DNA of 18,033 nucleotides from Clostridiales bacterium. GTDB taxonomy: Bacteria; Bacillota; Clostridia; Caldicoprobacterales; DTU083. Location: positions 1-18,033 of the forward strand of contig JAAZEK010000559.1 of the NCBI GenBank assembly GCA_012512335.1. Direction: 5' to 3'. A model generated the notes under the pieces. That model had not been told where the DNA came from, ran no database searches, and worked only from the letters and a program-made list of their open reading frames with translations. Numbering within the stretch: position 1 is the stretch's first letter; every line of letters begins with the position of its first letter. Positions 7,869 through 15,191 of this stretch are shown in pieces. The position numbers and the translations under genes are program-made.

Positions 7869-7884
7869 TGTATCAAAAATAGTG

Positions 7885-7913
7885 TTTGCAATTTTATGAA
7901 TTTAGGGTATAAT
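7885..7913 (+). promoter_or_regulatory. Sigma-A promoter of the ctsR operon
   Basis: -35 TTTGCA/TTGCAA (7885-7891), 16-17 bp spacer, consensus -10 TATAAT (7908-7913). The predicted transcription start near 7920 abuts the CtsR operator at 7924-7940. Confidence 0.8.
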
Positions 7914-7923
7914 ATATAGCGAA

Positions 7924-7940
7924 GGTCAAAGATGGTCAAA
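7924..7940 (+). promoter_or_regulatory. CtsR operator
   Basis: GGTCAAAGATGGTCAAA is an exact match to the CtsR heptad direct repeat RGTCAAA-NAN-RGTCAAA. It lies just downstream of the -10 box, where bound CtsR would block transcription initiation, so the ctsR-mcsA-mcsB-clpC operon is most likely autorepressed at normal temperature. Confidence 0.95.
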
Positions 7941-7965
7941 AACGTAAAGGATAGGAAGTGATACC

Positions 7966-8433
7966 GTGGCCCGCTTAAGTGATGTTATAGAGGAATTTAT
8001 TAAAACCCTTTTAAAGGAAAGTGAAGGGCAGCTGGAATTACAGCGTAATGAAATGGCTGACTATTTTGAGTGTGCTCCTTCTCAGATAAATTATGTACTT
8101 TCAACCAGATTTTCTCCTAACCAGGGATACTATATAGAAAGCAGGCGAGGTGGTGGAGGCTTTATCCGCATTATCCGCCTTGATGTAGATAAACATGATT
8201 ACCTTCACTATCTCTTATCTGAAGGGATTGGAGTACGGATAACAGAGAAAAGCGCTTTGCAAATAATTAAACGTTTACTGGAGCAAGGTGATATTTCTGA
8301 ACAAAATGCTTACCTGATGAAGTCAGCCATAACAGACAAGGCAATCTCGATACCGTCTAATTTAAAGGATAATATTCGGGCAAGTATCTTGAAATCTATG
8401 ATAACAGCTATCATAACATGGAATAGTAAGTAG
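7966..8433 (+). CDS. ctsR: Transcriptional repressor CtsR
   Basis: CtsR represses the class III heat-shock genes and itself acts as the temperature sensor; McsB and ClpC relieve repression under stress. The 155-residue protein starts LSDVIEEFIK and has an N-terminal winged helix with the recognition region APSQINYVLSTRF. Its glycine-rich wing is RGGGG at residues 61-65, the known heat-sensing loop. The C-terminal helical dimerisation half is also complete. The start is GTG at 7966 with a GGAAGTGA ribosome site about 5 nt upstream. It is first in an operon under the perfect CtsR operator at 7924-7940. mcsA begins 48 nt downstream, with no terminator between. Confidence 0.96.
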   Translation: MARLSDVIEEFIKTLLKESEGQLELQRNEMADYFECAPSQINYVLSTRFSPNQGYYIESRRGGGGFIRIIRLDVDKHDYLHYLLSEGIGVRITEKSALQIIKRLLEQGDISEQNAYLMKSAITDKAISIPSNLKDNIRASILKSMITAIITWNSK

Positions 8434-8481
8434 CTGTGATTCCCAATTGTTTTTGGGTATCTATACTAAGGAGGTAGGAGT

Positions 8482-9012
8482 ATGCTATGTCAGGAATGTA
8501 AACAAAAACAGGCGACTGTCCATATGACGAAAATTGTGAATCACCAAAAAACTGAGTCTCATCTATGCGAGGATTGTGCCCGATCACATGAGGATTTCAT
8601 ACAAGCCTCGTCATTTTCATTAAATGATTTGATTTCGGGATTCATAGACATGGGACATTCTCAAAAAACCTATGAGAAGCCAGCATCTTCTAAGTGTGCT
8701 GTCTGTGGAATGGAATACAATCGATTTAAGAAAATAGGACGTCTTGGCTGTCAGGAGTGCTATAAATACTTTGGAAATGAGCTAGGACCAGTTCTGGGAC
8801 GTATACATGGAAACACACAACACGCAGGCAAGGTACCTAAAAGGGCAGGCTCAGATTTACAGCTAAAGAGGAAGATTGCCCAATTAAGAGGAGAGCTAAA
8901 CAGAGCAATTGAGCTTGAGGCTTTCGAAAGAGCTGCACAGCTTCGAGATAAAATAAAGGAATTGGAAAAGGCTCAAGAGCAAGAGGGAGGGGCTAAAAAT
9001 GAGTTGGATTAA
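8482..9012 (+). CDS. mcsA: McsA, zinc-finger activator of the arginine kinase McsB
   Basis: McsA binds McsB and stimulates its protein-arginine kinase activity. The 176-residue protein has two four-cysteine clusters: C3, C6, C29 and C32, then C72, C75, C90 and C93, all in CxxC pairs expected to bind zinc. A C-terminal UVR motif (about 125-163, LKRKIAQLRGELNRAIELE onward) matches the one in ClpC and UvrB. A strong AAGGAGGT site (8468-8475) lies 6 nt before the ATG. The 3' end overlaps mcsB by 14 nt, implying translational coupling that would keep the two partners in fixed ratio. All expected cysteines are present. Confidence 0.94.
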   Translation: MLCQECKQKQATVHMTKIVNHQKTESHLCEDCARSHEDFIQASSFSLNDLISGFIDMGHSQKTYEKPASSKCAVCGMEYNRFKKIGRLGCQECYKYFGNELGPVLGRIHGNTQHAGKVPKRAGSDLQLKRKIAQLRGELNRAIELEAFERAAQLRDKIKELEKAQEQEGGAKNELD

Positions 9013-10054
9013 TGAAGCTGGCCCTGTGAGGGATGTAGTGTTATCCAGCAGAACTCGTATTGCCCGTAATGTTGCTAACCTTCCATTCCCCTCCATCATG
9101 AAGCCCGAGCAGGGTGAGCAAGTTGCACAAATGGTAAGAAGGTGTTTTCTAGATTCTAAATCTTCTGAGGAACATCAATTTAACTTTATGCATATGCGAG
9201 ATGTACCTGCAGTGGAACGTCAAATTCTTGTAGAAAGACACTTAGCAAGTCAAGATCTTATGGAGAATGCTGAAGTATCTGCTCTTTTGCTAGACACCAA
9301 AGAAAAAGTTACGGTAATGATAAATGAAGAAGACCACATTCGTATGCAATGCATATTGCCTGGGCTCCAGCTTAGCCAAGCTTGGGAGACATTAAGCCAG
9401 GTAGATGATGTGATAGAGGAGCAGGTGGAGTACGCCTTCCATGAAAAGCTGGGCTATTTGACCTGTTGCCCAACCAATGTAGGAACAGGACTACGTGCTT
9501 CTGTTATGATGCATCTGCCAGCTTTAACTATGAACAAGCAGATGAATATAATTCTTCAGACCATATCTAAGATAGGTCTTACTGCACGTGGTATATACGG
9601 TGAAGGCAGTGAAGCTCTAGGTAACATTTATCAGATTTCCAATCAAATTACCCTGGGCCCGACAGAAGAGGATATCATAAGCAATCTGACCATAGCATGT
9701 AAGCAAATCGTTGATAAGGAACGTATGGCCAGAAAAGCTCTTTATAAAACCAGTGGAATTCAATTTGATGATGCGATTTGGAGAAGTATGGGTATACTAC
9801 AAAATGCCCGTGTACTAGAGCTTAAGGAGTTTATGGCATTGATTTCTCAAGTTCGTGTAGGTGTTAGCTTAGGTTTGATTCCGACCTTTAGCGTAGAGGA
9901 GATTGATGCCCTAATGACTATAGGTCAGCCTGCCGGGGTAGTAAAAAAAACAGGTAGAGCTCTTGACGCCAATGAAATAGATGTCGCTAGGGCTGATGTG
10001 ATAAGAGAAGTTCTTAAAGAAAAAACAGAAAAAACAGAAACAAAGGAAAGCTAG
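8999..10054 (+). CDS. mcsB: Protein-arginine kinase McsB
   Basis: McsB phosphorylates arginine residues on CtsR and on damaged proteins; phosphoarginine marks them for ClpC-ClpP. The fold is that of guanidino kinases. Visible motifs are SSRTRIARN (16-24), MINEEDHIRMQ, the catalytic-loop CPTNVGTGLRAS with the reactive cysteine at C157 (C156 precedes it), and EALGNIYQISNQITLG. The C-terminal pArg-binding region contains GLIPTFSVEEIDALM. Length is 351 residues, typical. Its ATG lies inside mcsA (14-nt overlap) with GGGAGGGG (8985-8992) upstream. The stop codon overlaps the clpC ribosome site. It lacks the substrate-specificity features of metabolic arginine or creatine kinases, in line with a protein kinase. 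Confidence 0.96.
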   Translation: MSWINEAGPVRDVVLSSRTRIARNVANLPFPSIMKPEQGEQVAQMVRRCFLDSKSSEEHQFNFMHMRDVPAVERQILVERHLASQDLMENAEVSALLLDTKEKVTVMINEEDHIRMQCILPGLQLSQAWETLSQVDDVIEEQVEYAFHEKLGYLTCCPTNVGTGLRASVMMHLPALTMNKQMNIILQTISKIGLTARGIYGEGSEALGNIYQISNQITLGPTEEDIISNLTIACKQIVDKERMARKALYKTSGIQFDDAIWRSMGILQNARVLELKEFMALISQVRVGVSLGLIPTFSVEEIDALMTIGQPAGVVKKTGRALDANEIDVARADVIREVLKEKTEKTETKES

Positions 10055-10064
10055 GAGGTATATT

Positions 10065-12497
10065 ATGGCATTTTTTGCTAGATTTACAGAAAGGGCTCAA
10101 AGAGCACTTATTTACTCTCAGGAAGAAGCTAGAAATTTAGGCCACAATTATGTAGGGACCGAGCACTTACTTCTAGGTCTATTGAAAGAAGGCGAAGGGG
10201 CTGCAGCCCAAGTACTTAAGGGCCATGGAATTGATATTGAGGAAATTAGAGAAAAGATAGAAGAGCTTGTCGGGAAGGGCAATTTTAATTTCACCGAGGG
10301 CTTTGGCTATACTCCAAGAACAAAGCGAATCATGGAGCTTAGCTTTTACGAAGCCAGAAATTTAGGTCACAATTATGTAGGGACTGAGCATTTGTTGCTT
10401 GCTCTGATTAGAGAAGGTGAAGGTGTTGCATCTAGAGTTCTTAAAGACTCTGGTGTTGATTTACAGCAAACCCGTGAGCAAATCCTCAAATTATTAAAGG
10501 AGGAAGGTACGGAAACCAATCAACCAGGAAGTAAGAAAAAATCTCAAACTCCTACTCTTGACCAATATGGAAGAGATTTAACTGAAATGGCTGCTGAAGG
10601 TAAGTTGGACCCAGTTATTGGTAGAGAAAATGAAATCCAACGAATCATTCAGATACTAAGTCGACGCACTAAAAACAATCCTGTCCTTATAGGAGAAGCA
10701 GGGGTAGGAAAAACTGCCGTAGCAGAAGGCTTAGCTCAGAAAATTCAGGAGGGCAATATCCCTGAACTATTAAAGGATAAGCGAATAATCACCTTGGATC
10801 TTGCGGGTATGGTAGCAGGTGCAAAATATAGGGGCGAATTTGAAGAGCGACTAAAGACTATGATGGATGAAATCCGAAAAACTGGCGATATTATTCTCTT
10901 TATCGATGAAATGCATACGATAATTGGGGCAGGTGCGGCAGAAGGTGCTATTGATGCCTCCAACATCCTAAAGCCAGCTTTAGCTAGAGGTGAAATTCAC
11001 GCTATAGGAGCTACTACCTTAGAAGAATATCGTAAATATGTAGAGAAGGATCCTGCACTAGAGCGTAGATTCCAGCCAGTTATGGTAGGAGAGCCTAGCA
11101 TAGAGGAAGCAATACAAATCCTACATGGCCTGCGAGATAGATATGAAGCTCACCACAAGGTACGTATTACAGATGAAGCCATAAAAGCTGCGGTAGATAT
11201 GTCAGATCGCTATATAAGCGACCGATTTTTGCCAGACAAAGCCATAGATTTAATTGATGAGGCCGCGTCACGGGTGCGCTTGCAATCCTTTACTACTCCA
11301 CCGGACTTGAAAGAGTTAGAGGGGCAACTGGAAAATCTTTTAAAGGAGAAGGAAGAAGCGGTCATGAACCAGAATTATGAAAAAGCCGCTAGTATTCGTG
11401 ATGAGGAACAGAAAATTAAGGATCAAATCGAAGAGAAGAAATCCAAGTGGAATAAGAAATCAATTTCTCATTCTGAAATAGTTGGAGAAGAGGATATAGC
11501 TCAGATTGTTGCAAGCTGGACAGGAGTACCTGTTAAGAAGCTTACAGAAGGAGAAACAGATAGACTGCTTAATATGGAAGACATTCTCCATAATCGTGTA
11601 ATTGGGCAGGATGAAGCTGTAAAAGCGGTTTCGAGAGCGATTCGTCGTGCGCGGGCTGGTTTGAAGGATCCTAAAAGACCTGTTGGTTCCTTTATTTTCT
11701 TAGGGCCTACTGGTGTAGGAAAAACTGAGCTATGTAAGGCTCTTGCCGAATCTCTATTTGGGGATGAAGAGGCTATGATCCGACTGGATATGTCTGAGTA
11801 CATGGAACGTCATACGGTTTCTCGATTGGTAGGTTCACCTCCTGGATATGTTGGCTATGATGATGGCGGACAGTTAACAGAAGCTGTTAGAAGAAAGCCC
11901 TATTCGGTAGTTCTCTTTGATGAGATTGAAAAAGCCCATCCCGATGTCTTCAATATACTTTTGCAGATATTGGAAGACGGTCGTTTGACAGATTCTCAAG
12001 GACGTACTGTTGACATGCGTAATACCGTTCTGGTAATGACTTCAAATGTTGGAGCTAGCACCTTGAAGAAACAGGAGACCATAGGTTTTACATCCTCTGA
12101 TGATATGAAAGCCACGGAATACGAGAAAATGAAGGATAACATCATGGATGAGCTTAAGAAGACCTGTCGCCCCGAGTTCTTAAATCGGATTGACGAAATC
12201 ATAGTATTCCACACATTGGAAAAAGAGCATCTGAGACAAATTGTTCGCCTCATGATAGGCAATGTTGCTAAACGACTGGCTGAACAGGAGATTTATCTGG
12301 AAGTTACAGAGGCAGCTCAAGACTTCATGACTAAGGAAGGTTTCGACGTAAACTATGGAGCCAGACCTTTGCGCCGTGTAATTCAGCGGATGATAGAGGA
12401 TAATTTATCAGAGGAAATCCTAGCAGACCGGATTCATTTAGGAGATACGGTGCAGGTTGACCTAAAAGATGATAAACTAGTTTTTAATAAGAAATAA
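10065..12497 (+). CDS. clpC: ATP-dependent Clp protease ATP-binding subunit ClpC
   Basis: ClpC is a Hsp100 AAA+ unfoldase that feeds substrates to ClpP and is loaded by McsB-marked substrates or adaptors. Order of parts: an N domain with two repeats (about 1-150, each with GHNYVGTEHLLL); AAA-1 with Walker A GEAGVGKT (210-217) and Walker B FIDEMH (D281, E282); a coiled middle domain carrying a UVR motif (about 425-460, YEKAASIRDEE); AAA-2 with Walker A GPTGVGKT (547-554) and LFDEIEKAH; and a C-terminal D2 small domain. The IGF tripeptide at 673-675 is the ClpP-docking loop. The 810 residues match B. subtilis ClpC. AGGAGGT (10053-10059) overlaps the mcsB stop, 5 nt before the ATG. Confidence 0.97.
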   Translation: MAFFARFTERAQRALIYSQEEARNLGHNYVGTEHLLLGLLKEGEGAAAQVLKGHGIDIEEIREKIEELVGKGNFNFTEGFGYTPRTKRIMELSFYEARNLGHNYVGTEHLLLALIREGEGVASRVLKDSGVDLQQTREQILKLLKEEGTETNQPGSKKKSQTPTLDQYGRDLTEMAAEGKLDPVIGRENEIQRIIQILSRRTKNNPVLIGEAGVGKTAVAEGLAQKIQEGNIPELLKDKRIITLDLAGMVAGAKYRGEFEERLKTMMDEIRKTGDIILFIDEMHTIIGAGAAEGAIDASNILKPALARGEIHAIGATTLEEYRKYVEKDPALERRFQPVMVGEPSIEEAIQILHGLRDRYEAHHKVRITDEAIKAAVDMSDRYISDRFLPDKAIDLIDEAASRVRLQSFTTPPDLKELEGQLENLLKEKEEAVMNQNYEKAASIRDEEQKIKDQIEEKKSKWNKKSISHSEIVGEEDIAQIVASWTGVPVKKLTEGETDRLLNMEDILHNRVIGQDEAVKAVSRAIRRARAGLKDPKRPVGSFIFLGPTGVGKTELCKALAESLFGDEEAMIRLDMSEYMERHTVSRLVGSPPGYVGYDDGGQLTEAVRRKPYSVVLFDEIEKAHPDVFNILLQILEDGRLTDSQGRTVDMRNTVLVMTSNVGASTLKKQETIGFTSSDDMKATEYEKMKDNIMDELKKTCRPEFLNRIDEIIVFHTLEKEHLRQIVRLMIGNVAKRLAEQEIYLEVTEAAQDFMTKEGFDVNYGARPLRRVIQRMIEDNLSEEILADRIHLGDTVQVDLKDDKLVFNKK

Positions 12498-12534
12498 AGA
12501 GATATAGATAGGTTTGGGAGGGGAATGTAATCTA

Positions 12535-13914
12535 ATGGCAAAAAAGAAAAACACTGCCTGGATGTGCCAGTCTTGTGGGCAACGCTCTGTTAAGTGGGCT
12601 GGCTATTGTGGTAGCTGTGGTGAATGGAATACCATTGTAGAAGAAGTCATTCAAAGTGAAGAACCCCCTCGAGGCATCGGCGCATTAGCCGGTGCTTCTT
12701 CCAAGCCTGTTTCTATAAATAAGGTGAGCTTTACTGAAACACCACGCTTTCCCAGCGGTTCCTTAGAATTGGATCGTGTTCTAGGCGGAGGGATTGTGCC
12801 TGGTTCCTTTATTTTGGTAGGCGGGGATCCAGGAATAGGAAAAAGTACCTTGCTAACCCATTTGGCAAGCCGAGTAGCAGAGAGCTGGGGTCCTGTTTTA
12901 TATGTCAGTTCAGAGGAAAGCCCCCAACAGGTTCGGTTAAGAGCAGAGCGCTTAGGTGCTATGGCAGATACCTTTCTCGTAATGGCTGAAGCGGACTTGG
13001 ATAGAATAGATGAATATAGAAAGGGCCTAAATCCCAAGGTGCTGATCATCGACTCTATTCAGACTGTGTACAAACCTGATATTCCCTCTGCACCAGGCAG
13101 TGTGGTTCAGGTTCGAGAATGTGCTGCTCAGCTATTGCGTATAGCAAAAAATACAGGAACTGCTGTTTTTATTGCAGGTCATGTGACGAAGGATGGCGCA
13201 ATCGCAGGTCCCCGAGTGTTGGAGCACATGGTGGATACAGTGCTTTATTTTGAAGGGGAGAGACATACCCAATATCGAATTTTACAAGCTGTAAAAAACC
13301 GTTTCGGTGCCCTGGAAATAGGGGTATATGAAATAGGAGATGAAGGCCTAATTGATATCCCCAATGCTTCAGAATTGTTTTTAGCTGAGCGGCCTGTTGG
13401 TGCAAGTGGTAGTGTAGTTGTGCCGATTATGGAAGGTACAAGACCTGTTTTAGTAGAAGTACAAGCTTTAGTTAGTGCAAGCTATTATCAGAATGCTCGT
13501 AGAACCACCACGGGAGTCGATGTTAACCGACTTCAGCTTTTGATTGCAGTGTTGGAAAAACGAGTAGGCTTGCCTATGAGCAATAGTGATGCTTTTGTAA
13601 AAGTAACCAGCGGTATTAAGATAGATGAGCCTGCTGTAGACTTGGGCCTAGCTATGGCGCTGGCTTCAAGCTTTTGCGATTGTCCAATGGATCCTCATAC
13701 AGTCGTAATTGGAGAGGTAGGTTTAGCGGGAGAGGTTCGGGGAGTATCTCAGCTGGAGCACCGAATCAGAGAATCCCAAAAAATGGGTTTCCAAAAAGCT
13801 ATCATACCAGCAAATGCAGGCCGGGTTAAGGTGGATTCGGATTTTAAATTGACAGGTGTCCGCACTTTGGTAGAAGCGCTTCAAGTGGTGGGGATAGGTA
13901 AACAAGAAAAATAA
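12535..13914 (+). CDS. radA: DNA repair protein RadA (Sms)
   Basis: RadA is a RecA-like, DnaB-type helicase that promotes branch migration in recombination intermediates and natural transformation. It has an N-terminal C4 zinc finger (MCQSCG with CGSCGEW), a RecA-type ATPase with Walker A GGDPGIGKST (96-105), the diagnostic KNRFG motif (254-258) and a C-terminal Lon-like domain (about 280-455). The 459-residue length is standard. The ATG at 12535 fits the family N-terminus MAKKK; a TTG at 12514 would add seven residues upstream of the ribosome site. GGGAGGGG (12516-12523) is about 11 nt before the ATG, slightly long. It lies 37 nt after clpC with no terminator, so it is probably in the ctsR operon. 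Confidence 0.95.
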   Translation: MAKKKNTAWMCQSCGQRSVKWAGYCGSCGEWNTIVEEVIQSEEPPRGIGALAGASSKPVSINKVSFTETPRFPSGSLELDRVLGGGIVPGSFILVGGDPGIGKSTLLTHLASRVAESWGPVLYVSSEESPQQVRLRAERLGAMADTFLVMAEADLDRIDEYRKGLNPKVLIIDSIQTVYKPDIPSAPGSVVQVRECAAQLLRIAKNTGTAVFIAGHVTKDGAIAGPRVLEHMVDTVLYFEGERHTQYRILQAVKNRFGALEIGVYEIGDEGLIDIPNASELFLAERPVGASGSVVVPIMEGTRPVLVEVQALVSASYYQNARRTTTGVDVNRLQLLIAVLEKRVGLPMSNSDAFVKVTSGIKIDEPAVDLGLAMALASSFCDCPMDPHTVVIGEVGLAGEVRGVSQLEHRIRESQKMGFQKAIIPANAGRVKVDSDFKLTGVRTLVEALQVVGIGKQEK

Positions 13915-13927
13915 CAGGAGCTAATTA

Positions 13928-14494
13928 ATGACCTTATATGATATTTTCATGCTACCCCTAGAGCAGATTGCTCTTAAGAGAATACGAAAAGAACTCTTAG
14001 CCAAGGCATATGGTAATGTACTTGAGATTGGCTATGGAACTGGTGTTAACTTTAAACATTATCATCCTACAGAGATAGAACACATATATGCACTGGACAA
14101 AAAGATTCATTTATTGAATGCTAGAAAGATGAAATACACTGTTGAGCTTTTTGAAGGTAGTGCAGAAGAGTTACCATTTGAAGACGAGACCTTTGATACA
14201 GTAGTAGAAACATTAGTTTTTTGTAATGTAGAGGATGTAAAGGAATCAATAGCAGAGATATGGAGAGTACTAAAACCAGGTGGGATATTTATTTTTATTG
14301 ACCATGCAAAGCCAGAAAAAAAACAGCTTGTCTCAATATTTGAATCTTTCAATGGGCTTTGGCATGATATGGCAGGTGGATGCAATCTGCTCAATGAATC
14401 TCATAAGGAGATTGAAAAATCGGAATTTTTTCTGGTCGAACGCGGCAAATCTAATAATGGAGTGCTGCAATGGGGAATAGGCAGAAAAACTTAA
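13928..14494 (+). CDS. Class I SAM-dependent methyltransferase, substrate unknown
   Basis: This small methyltransferase (188 residues) has the Rossmann-like SAM-binding fold. Motif I is VLEIGYGTGVNF (31-42), an acidic end to strand 2 is in YALDKK (D57), then comes a PFEDETFDTVVE motif (post-strand 4), and LKPGGIFIFIDH (strand 5). It resembles the Methyltransf_11 group, including UbiE-like and METTL7-like enzymes, but the sequence does not show the substrate, which could be a lipid, a quinone or another small molecule. It begins 13 nt after the radA stop with CAGGAG at 13915-13920, so it is probably the last gene of that operon. It occupies the place where disA often sits in Firmicutes. It ends at a terminator shared with the converging gene. 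Confidence 0.8.
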   Translation: MTLYDIFMLPLEQIALKRIRKELLAKAYGNVLEIGYGTGVNFKHYHPTEIEHIYALDKKIHLLNARKMKYTVELFEGSAEELPFEDETFDTVVETLVFCNVEDVKESIAEIWRVLKPGGIFIFIDHAKPEKKQLVSIFESFNGLWHDMAGGCNLLNESHKEIEKSEFFLVERGKSNNGVLQWGIGRKT

Positions 14495-14530
14495 AGCCAT
14501 GTCTTTCGAATAGAAAGCTTAAGGCTTTAA
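14491..14530. terminator. Bidirectional terminator between convergent genes
   Basis: TTAAAGCC (14491-14498) pairs with GGCTTTAA (14523-14530). Inside is a second stem CTTTC / GAAAG (14503-14507 and 14513-14517) separated by a small internal loop. On the minus strand the hairpin is followed by GTTTTTC, a good T-run; on the plus strand by a weaker TTATTAGTTATTTTTC. It serves both the methyltransferase and the minus-strand gene, and includes the plus-strand stop codon. Confidence 0.7.
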
Positions 14531-14552
14531 TTATTAGTTATTTTTCTTCTCC

Positions 14553-14948
14553 TTATCGGAGATGATATTTTCCTAGTGTAGACATTTTCTTTTCTTCTTG
14601 AAGAATAATATCATCAAGATTAACTCCCAGGGTATTTGCTAAGCTGGTCATATAGAAAAACTGATTACCTAATTCGTCTTTAATTATGGACCGACACTGA
14701 GGACAGAGCTCGCCAGTGAGATGATTGTCCATATAGCTTCCCATACTGTCCAAGGAGCTGTCTTCTGGTATTTCTTGCTTTTTGGCATGAATCTCGATAC
14801 AGCCACAGGTTGTAACAGCTTTGGCTACTGCTCGATTTACTCTTGATACCGCATCTTGATTTTTGGACATAATATCAAGAATACTGCGGTGACGTATCAA
14901 TTGGCCTTCGATTTTGTCTTGGTAGTCACTAAAGGTTAAATTTTTCAT
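14553..14948 (-). CDS. Small Cys-containing protein with a MazG-like helix, function unknown
   Basis: This 131-residue protein is not confidently recognised; homologues seem to exist in clostridial genomes as uncharacterised proteins. It begins MKNLTFSDYQDKIEGQLIRH and continues helical and charged. CGC (C48, C50) and CPQC (C82, C85) could together bind a metal. The last third, DELGNQFFYMTSLANTLG then VNLDDIILQEEKK, resembles the helix of MazG-type NTP pyrophosphohydrolases (ELGDxxFYLxxLAxxLG). The usual acidic residue is N here and the EExxE motif is missing, so nucleotide hydrolysis is doubtful. The ATG at 14948 is preceded by AGGAG 8 nt upstream; an in-frame GTG three codons earlier overlaps that site. 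It has its own promoter, divergent from carD and convergent with the methyltransferase. Confidence 0.8.
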   Translation of the reverse strand: MKNLTFSDYQDKIEGQLIRHRSILDIMSKNQDAVSRVNRAVAKAVTTCGCIEIHAKKQEIPEDSSLDSMGSYMDNHLTGELCPQCRSIIKDELGNQFFYMTSLANTLGVNLDDIILQEEKKMSTLGKYHLR

Positions 14949-14983
14949 ATAGAACACTCCTGCCTATCGCTCGCTATATTGTA

Positions 14984-15012
14984 ATTATGCTGGAATTGTT
15001 TGTATTTGTCAA
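14984..15012 (-). promoter_or_regulatory. Promoter of the minus-strand gene
   Basis: Read on the minus strand: -35 TTGACA (15012-15007), 17-bp spacer, -10 CATAAT (14989-14984). It lies about 36 bp upstream of the ATG at 14948 and is a strong sigma-A match. Confidence 0.7.
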
Positions 15013-15072
15013 TACATTATGGAACTTCTGTTAATCAATTGTGACTATTCGCAGCTAGTGAGTTTTTTCTCA

Positions 15073-15102
15073 TTGACAATCTAGATTGTACTATGTTAAA
15101 AT
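15073..15102 (+). promoter_or_regulatory. carD upstream promoter (P1)
   Basis: -35 TTGACA (15073-15078), 18-bp spacer, -10 TAAAAT (15097-15102) with an extended-10 TG. It is one of two tandem sigma-A promoters before carD. Confidence 0.65.
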
Positions 15103-15110
15103 ATCAGTTT

Positions 15111-15139
15111 TTGACTTTCAAACTTTTTTGTGCTATAAT
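15111..15139 (+). promoter_or_regulatory. carD proximal promoter (P2)
   Basis: -35 TTGACT (15111-15116), 17-bp spacer, consensus -10 TATAAT (15134-15139) with extended-10 TGC. The predicted start near 15146 gives a leader of about 46 nt. The two tandem promoters suggest that carD is strongly or conditionally expressed. Confidence 0.8.
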
Positions 15140-15191
15140 TAGAGTACTGTGAAGCAAAAAATATCGATTCTATTGAAAGGAGGCATCATGG

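Noticed and set aside
8404..8457. Hairpins at the ctsR 3' end (ACAGCTA/TAGCTGT and CCCAA/TTGGG) as an intra-operon terminator
   Set aside because: Stems are short with long loops or no T-tract, and mcsA follows with a strong ribosome site.
12514..12534. TTG at 12514 as the radA start
   Set aside because: It lies before the GGGAGGGG ribosome site, and the family N-terminus begins MAK, matching ATG 12535.
14553..14948. Calling the minus-strand gene a MazG nucleotide pyrophosphohydrolase
   Set aside because: Only one helix motif matches; the EExxE motif is not seen and the usual Asp is Asn, so a functional call is not justified.
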